A stretch of 64,000 nucleotides of DNA, from NCBI GenBank assembly GCA_014802045.1, contig JAAVDA010000022.1, positions 9,539-73,538 on the forward strand, in the 5' to 3' direction. The notes beneath the pieces were generated by a model. The model ran no database searches, was not told the origin of the DNA, and worked only from the letters and a program-made list of their open reading frames with translations. This DNA is from Bacteroides sp. Its GTDB lineage: Bacteria > Bacteroidota > Bacteroidia > Bacteroidales > Muribaculaceae. The stretch's first letter is position 1; every line of letters starts with the position of its first letter. The position numbers were made by a program, and so were the translations under genes. Shown piece after piece: positions 25,747-34,682 of this stretch.

Positions 25747-26934
25747 TCAGGCGATGATGCCGTGGGCCTTGAATACTTTCTGGATTTTTTCGAGGGCTGT
25801 GGTCACCTGGTCCATGGTGTGGGTGGCCATAAGGCTGAAGCGGATGAGGGTGTCTTGCGGAGCTACGGCCGGAGAAACCACGGGGTTGACGAAGATGCCT
25901 TCTTCGAGAAGATCGCGGGTGATTGCGAAGGTCTTGAAGTTGTCGCGGATGAAGAGGGGGATAATCGGGGTGGAAGTATGCCCGATTTCACAGCCCATGT
26001 TGCGGAATCCGTCGAGAGCGTAGTGTGTGAGTTTCCAGAGCTGTTCCTGACGCTCAGGTTCTGTCTGCATAATCTCAAGAGCTTTGAGGGCAGCGGCGGT
26101 TGAAGCCGGAGTGATGCTGGCGGTGAAGATATATGAGCGAGAGTGGTGGCGGAGGAAGTTGGTGATTTCCTTGTCGGTGGCAATGAAGCCTCCGAGTGAT
26201 GCGAATGATTTGGAGAATGTGCCCATTATGAGGTCTACATCATCGGCTACGCCCTGAGCATGGCACACACCGCGACCACCGGGGCCGAACACACCGATGC
26301 CGTGAGCTTCATCGACCATCACGCTGGCGTTGTATTTTTTTGCGAGTTCGGTGATGCGTTTCACGTCGGCTACGTCGCCTTCCATGGAGAATACGCTGTC
26401 TGTGACGATGAGCTTCACCTTGTCGGGGTCGCATTTCTGAAGCTGCTTTTCGAGCGACTCCATGTCGTTGTGTTTATATTTCAGCGACTGGCTGAACGAC
26501 AAGCGGCGACCTTCAATGATAGAGGCGTGGTCCTGTTCGTCCCAAAGGATATAGTCTTCGCGGCCTGTGAGGGTGGAGACCACTCCGAGGTTCACCTCAA
26601 AGCCGGTGGAATAGATCATCACATCTTCCTTGCCTATATACTCTCCAATTTTTGCTTCGAGCTGCTTGTGGAGGTCGAGCGTGCCGTTAAGAAATGGCGA
26701 ACCGGCACATCCGGTGCCGTATTTTCGTGTGGCTTCAATCGCGGCCTCCTTGATGCGGGGGTCGTTGACAAGACCTGTGTAGCAGTTCGAACCGAACATC
26801 AGCACTTTGCGGCCGTTGATAATCACTTCCGGGTCCTGCTCGCTGGAGATGGCTCTGAAATAGGGGTAAATTCCCGCTGCTTTAGCTTCCTGGGGAGCCG
26901 TATATTTGGCGAGCTTGGATTGTAATAATTTCAT
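25747..26934 (-). CDS. Serine palmitoyltransferase-like alpha-oxoamine synthase
   Basis: A 395-residue PLP enzyme of the alpha-oxoamine synthase family (serine palmitoyltransferase, Kbl, BioF, HemA). The PLP lysine is in IMGTFSKSFASLGGF and the cofactor aspartate in VDEAHGIGVFG. The segments FGSNCYTGLVNDPRI, GCAGSPFLNGTLDLHKQLE and LKYKHNDMESLEKQLQKC resemble the Bacteroides serine palmitoyltransferase more than E. coli Kbl, so the first step of sphingolipid synthesis (serine plus acyl-CoA to 3-ketosphinganine) is the best call. Glycine C-acetyltransferase remains possible. It is monocistronic with a clear terminator. Confidence 0.78.
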   Translation of the reverse strand: MKLLQSKLAKYTAPQEAKAAGIYPYFRAISSEQDPEVIINGRKVLMFGSNCYTGLVNDPRIKEAAIEATRKYGTGCAGSPFLNGTLDLHKQLEAKIGEYIGKEDVMIYSTGFEVNLGVVSTLTGREDYILWDEQDHASIIEGRRLSFSQSLKYKHNDMESLEKQLQKCDPDKVKLIVTDSVFSMEGDVADVKRITELAKKYNASVMVDEAHGIGVFGPGGRGVCHAQGVADDVDLIMGTFSKSFASLGGFIATDKEITNFLRHHSRSYIFTASITPASTAAALKALEIMQTEPERQEQLWKLTHYALDGFRNMGCEIGHTSTPIIPLFIRDNFKTFAITRDLLEEGIFVNPVVSPAVAPQDTLIRFSLMATHTMDQVTTALEKIQKVFKAHGIIA

Positions 26935-26988
26935 AATCGGTGATTGAATAGACTTTCAGATGATACTATCTGGACTGTTTTTAGGCTG

Positions 26989-26996
26989 CAAAGTTA
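26989..26996 (-). promoter_or_regulatory. -7 box of the SPT-like gene
   Basis: TAACTTTG on the minus strand, about 55 bases before the ATG and only 11 bases past the terminator stem of the upstream gene. Confidence 0.5.
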
Positions 26997-27000
26997 CGAA

Positions 27001-27049
27001 AAAAAGTGTGAGAAAGTGCACATTTGAAAGAAAATGTGCACTTTCTCAC
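27001..27049 (-). terminator. Terminator of the OmpA-like gene
   Basis: A perfect 18-bp inverted repeat (GTGAGAAAGTGCACATTT and its complement) with a 6-base loop is followed on the minus strand by AC and seven U. It lies about 90 bases after the OmpA-like stop. Confidence 0.85.
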
Positions 27050-27140
27050 TCGATTTTCTAATATTTTCTATTCGAGGATGGAGGATGTCAGTTGGGCTGA
27101 CACCGTTGTTCCGAGGGGTTCGGAAGAACGGGCAGTCCGT

Positions 27141-27848
27141 TTATCTCATGGAGAGTGTGCCTTGCTCAGCCTGCTGAATCATCTGCTGGTTGGCGGTGAT
27201 GTAGATTTCCACACGACGGTTCTGGGCGCGGCCTTCGGGAGTGGAGTTGGAGGCCACATAGTCGGCCATTGGAATACCTTCGGCTGAGAGTCGCGATGCG
27301 GAGACCCCGCTATGGAGCAGGTAGTTTTTCACTGCATCGGCGCGTCCGTCGGCCACTTTGGTGTTGACGGCCATCGTGCCGGTATCGTCTGTGTAGCCGA
27401 ATATCTGCACATTAGTGTCGGGGTTGTTGATGAGTGAGGAAGCGAATGCAGTGAGGTCGGATTTTGCCGACTGGCTGAGCGTGGTGCCGTTGGTGGGGAA
27501 GAGGATACCGCTGTTGAAGGTGACTTTGATGGCCTGCAAGCCGTTCTGGTCTTTCACGGCTTCCACCTGGGCTTTTTCGGCGAGTTCGCGCTGCAGTTCT
27601 TGCTGCTGCTTGTCCATCTTACGGCCAATCAAGGCTCCGGCTCCTGCGCCTACGGCAGCTCCGATGGCCGAACCGATACCGGCACCTTTGCCTCCGCCTA
27701 TTATCGCGCCGAGGCCGGCACCTAAAGCAGCTCCGCCACCTCCACCAATAAGAGCTCCCTTACCGGTGTTGTTGAGACTGTTGCAGCCAGACGACAGAAG
27801 TAGGCAAAGAGCCATTGCTCCGGCTCCGATAACTTTTAATGCTTTCAT
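27141..27848 (-). CDS. OmpA-family lipoprotein with glycine zipper
   Basis: A 235-residue outer membrane lipoprotein. The signal peptide ends at the lipobox LLSSGC (Cys 22). Residues about 30-75 are an extended glycine zipper (LIGGGGGAALGAGLGAIIGG), likely membrane-inserting, followed by a charged coiled stretch (MDKQQQELQRELAEKAQVEA) and a C-terminal OmpA domain (about 105-220; VQIFGYTDDTG, then VADGRADAVKNYLL) that binds peptidoglycan. The same architecture occurs in YiaD-type proteins. It is monocistronic. Confidence 0.88.
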   Translation of the reverse strand: MKALKVIGAGAMALCLLLSSGCNSLNNTGKGALIGGGGGAALGAGLGAIIGGGKGAGIGSAIGAAVGAGAGALIGRKMDKQQQELQRELAEKAQVEAVKDQNGLQAIKVTFNSGILFPTNGTTLSQSAKSDLTAFASSLINNPDTNVQIFGYTDDTGTMAVNTKVADGRADAVKNYLLHSGVSASRLSAEGIPMADYVASNSTPEGRAQNRRVEIYITANQQMIQQAEQGTLSMR

Positions 27849-27981
27849 AAATATTCAAATTAGAGTTAGTAGATTCGGCTGCAGAGGGTGTCTCTCCACC
27901 GGTTTTCTCTATAAACCGCCGAAGAGAAAAATATGTTTGGTGAATAGATAAATTTTCCTCAAAATATACAGAATATATGCG

Positions 27982-27989
27982 TAATTTTG
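27982..27989 (+). promoter_or_regulatory. -7 box of the EamA transporter gene
   Basis: TAATTTTG, 37 bases before the ATG at 28027. Confidence 0.45.
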
Positions 27990-28026
27990 CAGTGAAGTTT
28001 CATTGCATAGCGTAAAGTGGAAAAAA

Positions 28027-28959
28027 ATGACAAGAATATCAGTTACTCGAAAAATTGAAAAGAAGCCGGTGCTGATTTATCATATAGGTGCCCTGATAGC
28101 AGTGACGGCGTGGGGAGCGGCTTTTATCTCTACGAAAATCCTTCTTCAGAATGGACTTAGTGCTGTGGAGATTTACGTGTATCGTTTCCTGCTTGCCTAT
28201 ATTTTCACGCTGGTGATATGTCCGAAACCTTTCTTTTCCAATTCTCTTCGCCATGAGATGATGTTTTTGCTTTGCGGTGTGTGTGGCGGTTCGGTCTATT
28301 TTATCGCTGAGAATACGGCGGTGGAATACACCCTTGTGTCGAATGTGTCGCTAATCACCGCGACATCTCCGCTGCTCACCACCATGCTTGTGGCTATGCT
28401 CTACAAGAGCGAACGTGTGAGCCGTCCGATGATAATAGGGTCGCTGGTGGCGCTGGCTGGAGTGGGCTGTGTGATTTTCAACAGCAGTGTTGTTGTCAAG
28501 GTCAATCCGCTTGGCGATATGCTGGCACTGCTGGCGGCGATATGCTGGGCGGTCTATAGTGTGATTCTCCGTCCGCTGAGTGCTCTTTACGGCACATGGT
28601 TCATAACCCGCAAAACATTTTTCTACGGTATAGTGACCGCTCTGCCGTTTATGATGATGGAAAGCACCCATGCTCCGCTTGAGGTGCTTCTTGAGCGCGA
28701 TGTGATGTTCAATATGCTTTTTCTTGGTCTTTTCGCTTCGCTCACGGCCTATTTGCTATGGAGCGGTGCGGTGAAACATCTTGGCGCGGTAAAGTCGGGC
28801 AACTATCTGTATGTTAGTCCGATAGTTACTCTTGTGATGTCGGCGCTGATACTCCATGAGGGGGTGTCGGCGGTTGGCTACATAGGCTGCTCGCTGATAC
28901 TTATAGGGCTAATCCTCAGCGAGAAGCTCGGCGATAGGCACAATGAGAAGACTAAATGA
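28027..28959 (+). CDS. DMT superfamily transporter (EamA)
   Basis: A 310-residue inner membrane permease with ten predicted helices in two EamA repeats (first AVTAWGAAFISTKILLQNGL; second LALLAAICWAVYSVILRPLS). Such proteins usually export small metabolites or amino acids; the substrate cannot be told. The track starts at a TTG (28003); I use the ATG at 28027, which still leaves a basic N-terminus ahead of helix 1. The 3' end overlaps the convergent nitroreductase by 8 bases. Confidence 0.85.
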   Translation: MTRISVTRKIEKKPVLIYHIGALIAVTAWGAAFISTKILLQNGLSAVEIYVYRFLLAYIFTLVICPKPFFSNSLRHEMMFLLCGVCGGSVYFIAENTAVEYTLVSNVSLITATSPLLTTMLVAMLYKSERVSRPMIIGSLVALAGVGCVIFNSSVVVKVNPLGDMLALLAAICWAVYSVILRPLSALYGTWFITRKTFFYGIVTALPFMMMESTHAPLEVLLERDVMFNMLFLGLFASLTAYLLWSGAVKHLGAVKSGNYLYVSPIVTLVMSALILHEGVSAVGYIGCSLILIGLILSEKLGDRHNEKTK

Positions 28960-29533
28960 TGAGGTCGGCAACCGCACGCTTAGGCACACACTGGTTGGAC
29001 TGACTGTCGCGATAATATCTGAAATCTCCGTCTTCACCGAGGTCAACCAATCTGACCTTTTCGGCCGCGCGCCCGAGAGCGAGCACATAGCGCGGAGTGT
29101 AGCGGGGGTCTATCCGTAGAGCCTCAACGACTGCAGATTTATTGAAAGCCTTTATGATGCACCCCGCAAGCCCTTTGGCTGTGGCGCCGAGAGTAATGGC
29201 CTGAAGCTGTAGCCCGTCATCGCATAGGCAGTCATTGCCGAGAGTGGTGTCGAGACACTGCACCATATATGCTGTAGGGCGCTCTGATTCAGCCGGCCCG
29301 GCCCAATCCTTATAATAACCGGCCCATGCGAGAGCCGGAAAGAGGCGGCTGCACTCGTCGGGGTCTGTGACGAGGCGGTAGCGAAGCGGCTGAGCGTTTC
29401 GTCCGGAAGCACAGAAGCGTGTGAGCGACACAAGTTCAATCAATGTGTCACGGTCAATAGAGTGCGTTGCATCGAAGCGACGCACACTGCGGTCGGCTTT
29501 GAGGAGGTCTGTCAGAATTTCAAATTTATCCAT
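28952..29533 (-). CDS. Nitroreductase-family flavoprotein
   Basis: A 193-residue FMN-dependent oxidoreductase. The N-terminal RSVRRFDATHSIDRDTLIEL and RFCASGRNAQPLRYRLV provide the phosphate and flavin contacts, and LQAITLGATAKGLAGCII is the conserved helix. Members reduce nitro groups or quinones with NAD(P)H; the natural substrate here is unknown. The C-terminus is shorter than in classical NfsB. It follows the AlkD-like gene by 54 bases and converges on the EamA gene. Confidence 0.82.
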   Translation of the reverse strand: MDKFEILTDLLKADRSVRRFDATHSIDRDTLIELVSLTRFCASGRNAQPLRYRLVTDPDECSRLFPALAWAGYYKDWAGPAESERPTAYMVQCLDTTLGNDCLCDDGLQLQAITLGATAKGLAGCIIKAFNKSAVVEALRIDPRYTPRYVLALGRAAEKVRLVDLGEDGDFRYYRDSQSNQCVPKRAVADLII

Positions 29534-29587
29534 GGTAAAGAGGTGTTGCGGGAGGATATTTGGGTTGAAGTATGGTGCAGGAAATAC

Positions 29588-30133
29588 TCACATTTCGCGA
29601 AGAAAATCTATCTCTTCCATAAGATTGCGGGCGAGAAGAGAGATAGCGTCTTCGCCTTTGGATGCTTCACGCGAGGCAAGCGGATAGACTTCATCGGCAT
29701 GAGACGGAATAAGATTCCACATGAGCCTCACGGCGGCATATCGTGCGTTGGGGATGTCTGAGTTGAGAGCCTGCTCTACGGTATCAAGCGCGAAAGGCAG
29801 GCGGCGGAGCAAGCGATGGCAGAGAATATCGATGGCTTCATGAGAGGGAGCGCCGGCAATCCACCCGATAGCTTTTTCGGGGGTCATCTCCTCTTCGGGC
29901 ATAAGCATGGGGGCGAGAAGCTGACTCTCGCGTGTGGAGGTGTCGGCATGGAGCTTTTCGGCAAGTTCTTTATTTTTGCCTGTCTCGCGGGCTATCTCAT
30001 CAATCTGTGGGAGATTGAGTCCGAAAATCATGCGGTAAGGAGCGCCTGATTTGCGGATAGTGTCGGCAATGATGCCATTGCGCATGGCGAAAAAACGCCG
30101 TTTGATAATCTGTAGGTCGTTAAACTTATCCAT
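29588..30133 (-). CDS. DNA alkylation repair protein, AlkD-like
   Basis: A 181-residue all-helical protein resembling the HEAT-repeat AlkC/AlkD glycosylases, which release alkylated bases without base flipping. Segments such as LPQIDEIARETGKNKELAEKL and ARYAAVRLMWNLIPSHADEV fit the repeats. It is shorter than AlkD (about 230), so activity is not certain. The track starts at 30154, upstream of the promoter box; the ATG at 30133 or 30139 is the real start, and the mRNA may have almost no leader. It is cotranscribed with the nitroreductase. Confidence 0.7.
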   Translation of the reverse strand: MDKFNDLQIIKRRFFAMRNGIIADTIRKSGAPYRMIFGLNLPQIDEIARETGKNKELAEKLHADTSTRESQLLAPMLMPEEEMTPEKAIGWIAGAPSHEAIDILCHRLLRRLPFALDTVEQALNSDIPNARYAAVRLMWNLIPSHADEVYPLASREASKGEDAISLLARNLMEEIDFLREM

Positions 30134-30141
30134 TTTCATTG

Positions 30142-30149
30142 CAAAGTTA
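30142..30149 (-). promoter_or_regulatory. -7 box of the AlkD-like gene
   Basis: TAACTTTG on the minus strand, immediately followed by CAATGAAAATG, so transcription starts at or within a few bases of the start codon. Confidence 0.55.
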
Positions 30150-30224
30150 GGCAAAAAAACAGGAAATCCTGCATATAGGAGGGTCTTGATTCTGTGGATG
30201 CCTCCGGGAAATGACGGGTGCAGG

Positions 30225-30255
30225 TTGCATAATTCGGTTAAAGCAACTAACTTTG
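30225..30255 (+). promoter_or_regulatory. Promoter of the LysM-PorT unit
   Basis: A -33 TTG (30225-30227) and a -7 box TAACTTTG (30248-30255) are 20 bases apart. This rules out the longer ORF start at 30211. Confidence 0.65.
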
Positions 30256-30285
30256 TGGCTTGCTAACCTCATATCACAACAGCAG

Positions 30286-32409
30286 ATGATATTACTTCGT
30301 AATATATTAGCCGGCGGCATGCTGATGGCCATGTCTGTCGCGGCTCAGAATCAGGTGAACAGCCTTCCGGTCAAGACTGTCAACGGACAGCAGTATCACT
30401 ATTATGTGGTGCAGCCTAAGGAGACTATCTATTCTCTCAGCCGCTCGCTCGGAGTTGACCGTAAGGATATCGAGCGGTATAATCCGTCTGTGGCCGATGG
30501 TCTCAGAGCCGGCCAGACACTCTATTTTCCTGTGACCACATCGACAGGCACAGCTGTCCATGTGGTAAAGGAGAAGGAGACTCCCTACGGAATAAGCCGC
30601 CGCTACGGTATAACCACAGCTCAGCTTATGGAGTGGAATCCGGAAGCGCGCGACGGTATCCGCCCGGGGCAGCGACTCATAGTGTCTGAACCCCTCGGGA
30701 TGCCCCAGCCTCAGCCGGAAGCCGTGGCCGAGGCTCCGAAGAGTGCTGATGACATTAATTCGTCTGCCACATATACTATCCGCGATGGCGACACGCTTTT
30801 CGGCATCGCCTCGCGTCTTGGCACTACCGTTGACGATATTCTGGCTCTCAATCCCGGGCTTGACCGCAATAATTATCAGGCCGGTCAGACCATCACTGTG
30901 CCGGAATCGAAAGAGGTGGCTCAGCGACCGGTGCCGGTGCGTCCGCAGGTGCCGGCCGTTGCCGAACCTGTGGCTATGCCTGTCTATAAAGTAGAGGAGA
31001 AGGATGAACCGGTATCGGCCACAGCAGCCCTGGTCGACACGAAAGAGGAGTATCCCATGGATCAGATTCCATCCACCACCTATATGCGCTATGATGTGAA
31101 GAAACATGAGACCTTCTATTCCATTGCCCGCTCTCATGGTCTAACGGTAGAGGATCTTGAGAAGGCAAACCCCACGGTGGGAATCCTTAAGGAGGGTATG
31201 GTGCTCAATATCCCTGTGGTTTCCGCTCCGGAGGTGGAGGAGACAGCAGCGGAGAATGGAGAGAATATAGCCGGCGAGGGCAATTGGAAGACCATATTTG
31301 GCGAGGGGGTAGACACGACATCGGTTGCCGTAGGCCCGATGCAGTCGGAGAGTGTGGATATCGCTCTCATGCTTCCTCTTATGCTCAACACCGACAGCCG
31401 TTCGAAGCAGGCTCAGCTCTACACAGAATTCTATAAGGGCTTCCTCATTGCAGTAGACAGTATGCGTCGTTGCGGTTCGCCCATAAATATCCAGGCCTAC
31501 GACACCGAAGGGTCGGCATCGAAAGTGGAGAGCATTCTCTCCACCCCTGCTCTTGAGCAGGCGGAGGTGATTATAGCGCCGGATTCAGAGGCTCATCTCG
31601 CCCTGATTGGCGACTGGGCGAGGAATCATGATGTGAAGGTGCTCAATCTCTTCGTGGTGAAAGATGAATCTTATCTGAGCAACCCGTCGATGATGCAGGG
31701 CAATATCCCTCATGCCGACATGTATGTGAAAGCAATCAACGGAATGATCAACCGCTTCTCGCGTTTCACCCCTGTGATTATAACCCGTAAGGACGGCCCT
31801 GATGACAAAGCCGAATATATCAAGGCTTTGAAATCTAATCTGGAGGCTCACAATGTGGACTATAAGGAGATTGAATTTGAGTCGACTCTCCGTGCCTCAG
31901 ACCTTGAAGTGCTTTCGATGGCCGGAAGCTATGCGTTTATCCCCACAAGCGGACGTCAGGTGGAACTCAACCGTATCACTCCGGCTTTGATTGAATTCAG
32001 CCGTAGTTCGACCAATCCTGATCCGGTGAGACTTTTCGGCTATCCGGAATGGACCACTTTCAGAGGTGAGACGCTTGTCAATATGCACACACTCAACACT
32101 CTGGTCTACTCGCGATTTTACACCGTGCCCGAAGACCCCTCGGTGCGTGAGGTGGAAGATGCTTTCGTGAAGTGGTATGGCGCTCCGATGGCCAATTTCG
32201 TTCCACGCCAGGGGCTGTTTGGTTTCGACACCGGTATGTATCTCATCAATGCTCTGAAAAATGGAAAAGCGGCTCTCTCCGGCAAGGCTTATCTTGGAGT
32301 GCAGAACGGTTTTGATTTCAAGCAAATCGGCGCCGGAGGGTGGGTGAACGACGAGCTTTATTTCATCAACTTCCGCCCCAGCGGACTCATTGACAAAATT
32401 TCGCTATGA
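30286..32409 (+). CDS. LysM protein with C-terminal periplasmic-binding-protein fold
   Basis: A 707-residue exported protein. After a signal peptide (residues 1-21, LAGGMLMAMSVAAQ) come four LysM peptidoglycan-binding domains at about 37-83, 90-133, 162-206 and 267-311 (for example VVQPKETIYSLSRSLGVDRK). Residues about 355-690 resemble a type I periplasmic binding protein of the branched-chain amino acid or LpoA type (VDIALMLPLMLNTDSR, TPVIITRKDGPDDKAEYI). It is probably a cell-wall-attached periplasmic factor. Its stop overlaps the next start by 4 bases (ATGA). Activation of a class A PBP, as LpoA does, is an inference from the fold only. Confidence 0.8.
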   Translation: MILLRNILAGGMLMAMSVAAQNQVNSLPVKTVNGQQYHYYVVQPKETIYSLSRSLGVDRKDIERYNPSVADGLRAGQTLYFPVTTSTGTAVHVVKEKETPYGISRRYGITTAQLMEWNPEARDGIRPGQRLIVSEPLGMPQPQPEAVAEAPKSADDINSSATYTIRDGDTLFGIASRLGTTVDDILALNPGLDRNNYQAGQTITVPESKEVAQRPVPVRPQVPAVAEPVAMPVYKVEEKDEPVSATAALVDTKEEYPMDQIPSTTYMRYDVKKHETFYSIARSHGLTVEDLEKANPTVGILKEGMVLNIPVVSAPEVEETAAENGENIAGEGNWKTIFGEGVDTTSVAVGPMQSESVDIALMLPLMLNTDSRSKQAQLYTEFYKGFLIAVDSMRRCGSPINIQAYDTEGSASKVESILSTPALEQAEVIIAPDSEAHLALIGDWARNHDVKVLNLFVVKDESYLSNPSMMQGNIPHADMYVKAINGMINRFSRFTPVIITRKDGPDDKAEYIKALKSNLEAHNVDYKEIEFESTLRASDLEVLSMAGSYAFIPTSGRQVELNRITPALIEFSRSSTNPDPVRLFGYPEWTTFRGETLVNMHTLNTLVYSRFYTVPEDPSVREVEDAFVKWYGAPMANFVPRQGLFGFDTGMYLINALKNGKAALSGKAYLGVQNGFDFKQIGAGGWVNDELYFINFRPSGLIDKISL

Positions 32410-33104
32410 GAAAATATCTGCTGATAATCTGTCTGGCTTTTATTGCGTCGCTTTCTTTGACTGAGAAGGCGGCCGCTCAGCGCACTGTCGAACCAAAATT
32501 CTATCTCGGGGCAAAAGGTGGCGCCACATGGTCGAAAATGCAATTTAATCCTCATGCGCGTCAGGCCATGCGCCAAGGAATCATGATGGGTGTGGCGGCA
32601 AGATATACCGAAGAAAAGATATTCGGTATCATGGCCGAACTGCTTTTCGAGCAACGCGGCTGGCGCGAGGGATTTGAACCGGGAGAGGATTTCAGCTACA
32701 GCCGATGTCTAAACTATATCACTCTGCCGGTGCTCACCCATATTTATTTCGGCAACGAGCGCATAAAGGGCTTTGTGAATCTCGGACCCTCCGTGAGCTA
32801 TATGATATCAAGCTCAATCTCCGCAGACTTCGATTATCGCAATCCGGCGTCGGTGGCAGGATTTCCGATGCAATACCGCAGTGTGGAGCAGATGGCCATG
32901 GAGGTGCATAATAAGTTTGACTATGGTATTCTTGGCGGTGTGGGAATGGAAATCACTGTGGCGCGTCGCCACAGCCTGATGCTTGAGGGCCGCTATTATT
33001 TCGGTCTCGGCAACATATTCCATTCATCGAAAAAGGATGTTTTCTCAGCGTCGAGAAACAATGTTGTCGAGGTGTCGCTCGGCTATATGTTTCGCCTGAA
33101 GTAG
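32406..33104 (+). CDS. PorT-like outer membrane beta-barrel protein
   Basis: A 232-residue outer membrane barrel of the OMP_b-brl_2 / PorT type. The signal peptide covers residues 1-25 (cut after KAAAQ). Family features are YLGAKGGATWSKM at the mature N-terminus, LNYITLPVLTHIYFG, FVNLGPSVSYMI and a C-terminal strand ending in VEVSLGYMFRLK. PorT itself belongs to gingipain secretion, but most Bacteroidales homologues have no known role. It is translationally coupled to the LysM gene, so the two may act together at the wall and outer membrane. Confidence 0.82.
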   Translation: MRKYLLIICLAFIASLSLTEKAAAQRTVEPKFYLGAKGGATWSKMQFNPHARQAMRQGIMMGVAARYTEEKIFGIMAELLFEQRGWREGFEPGEDFSYSRCLNYITLPVLTHIYFGNERIKGFVNLGPSVSYMISSSISADFDYRNPASVAGFPMQYRSVEQMAMEVHNKFDYGILGGVGMEITVARRHSLMLEGRYYFGLGNIFHSSKKDVFSASRNNVVEVSLGYMFRLK

Positions 33105-33117
33105 TGTTTGCGCTCTC

Positions 33118-34164
33118 TCAGATGATGATTTCACCATGGGCGTTGAGGATATGGAAAAGGAGGTCGTGGAGCAGTCCGTATTCGGGCTGACGTGAGCCGA
33201 TTCCTTTCACATTGGCGTCAAACCGGCGTATTGCCGAGATGATTTCTATCACCTGATAAGCATTATAATTTTTCAGCCCGATATTGATTTTGGTGAGCTG
33301 TCCGGACCATTTATAACCAAGCGCAGCCTGCAGTGAGGAAGATGATTTATCGCGGGTGAAATGGGCTATGAGCAGGTCGGAAAAAAATGAGAAGAGCGCG
33401 CTTGCGGTCAGCACGGTCGGATTGTTTTTCGGATTTCGCTCGAAATAGGCGGCAATACGAAATATTTTGAGCTGATTGCGTGCGGCAACAGCATCTACGA
33501 GCTCGAAATTATTGAAATCTTTGCTCACACCTATGTTACGCTCTATGCTTTCCGGGGTAATCATAGAGCCGCGGCCGAGAATCATGGCGAGCTTTGATAT
33601 TTCATTAAACAGACGCGACGCATCCAGCCCTATATACTCCTTGAGCATAGCCATGCTCTTGGCTTCGATGTTGAGGCCTTTCTCCTTTACGATAGCCGCG
33701 ATGGCCGGCTCGATATTGCGTTCGGTGAGTTTCTTTGATTCGAATATCACTCCTCCGGCTTTTCTCACAGCCCCTGTGAGCTCCTTGCTTTTGCATAGCG
33801 CTCCGCGCGAACAGACCACAAGCACAGTGGTTGCGACAGGGTTGTTGAGATAGGGGGCAATCTTATTGAGATAGTCGGCGCTTACAGACTGAGCCTCCTT
33901 TACAATAACAATCTGGCGGTCGGCCATCATCGGAAACCTCCGGCAGGTCTCAACAATCGTGGCAGGTTCGGTCTGAGGGGCGTAGAGAGTGTAGAGATTG
34001 AAATCCCTTTCGTCTTCCGGCACCGCTTCGTCAAACAGTCTGGCAAGTTCGTCAATAAAGTAACTCTCCTCGCCGTGGAGCAGATAAACCGGCGCAAAGT
34101 TTTTCTTTACGATGGTCTGACGCAGGGAGCCGAATGTGAGTGCTGGTGCTGAAGATACTGCCAT
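33118..34164 (-). CDS. holA: DNA polymerase III delta subunit
   Basis: A 348-residue clamp-loader subunit that opens the beta sliding clamp. The N-terminal FAPVYLLHGEESYFIDELARLF is characteristic, as are IVKEAQSVSADYLNKIAPYL in domain I, LKEYIGLDASRLFNEISKLA in domain II and the helical C-terminal collar domain. The track runs to 34359, but homology begins at MAVSSAPALTFGSLR (34164). It is divergent from the HsdR-N gene and convergent with the PorT-like gene, 13 bases from its stop. Confidence 0.92.
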   Translation of the reverse strand: MAVSSAPALTFGSLRQTIVKKNFAPVYLLHGEESYFIDELARLFDEAVPEDERDFNLYTLYAPQTEPATIVETCRRFPMMADRQIVIVKEAQSVSADYLNKIAPYLNNPVATTVLVVCSRGALCKSKELTGAVRKAGGVIFESKKLTERNIEPAIAAIVKEKGLNIEAKSMAMLKEYIGLDASRLFNEISKLAMILGRGSMITPESIERNIGVSKDFNNFELVDAVAARNQLKIFRIAAYFERNPKNNPTVLTASALFSFFSDLLIAHFTRDKSSSSLQAALGYKWSGQLTKINIGLKNYNAYQVIEIISAIRRFDANVKGIGSRQPEYGLLHDLLFHILNAHGEIII

Positions 34165-34227
34165 TATGCTATAATATGCGGATTTTGTTGTAAATTTACG
34201 CATATTTTGAATCACATCCAAAAAAAG

Positions 34228-34682
34228 ATGCCGTTTGCAAGACTGAATATTCCCCCAGCAGATGTAAGTGTACGCCCTTCGGCGGGCGGCTATGAGATAT
34301 TTGATCCTCTTCGTGGAAGATGGGTTGAGCTGACACCAGAGGAATGGGTGAGACAGCATTTTTCGGCATGGCTCATAGCGTCGAAAGGCTTTCCGCGCTC
34401 TCTTATGGCCAATGAGGTAGGAATCACTCTCAATGGTCTGCGCCGCAGGTGCGACACTATTGCCTACGACCGGACTCTGCGGCCGGCTGTGGTGGTGGAA
34501 TATAAAGCACCCGCCGTGAATATCTCACAGCGGGTGTTTGACCAGATAGCCCGTTATAACATGGTGCTCAAAGCACGGGTGCTGATAGTGAGCAACGGCC
34601 TGTCGCATTATTGCTGCCGTTACACGGACGATGGGTATGTGTTTATGAGCTATGTGCCTGATTTCTCCGAGGTAGAGGCCAT

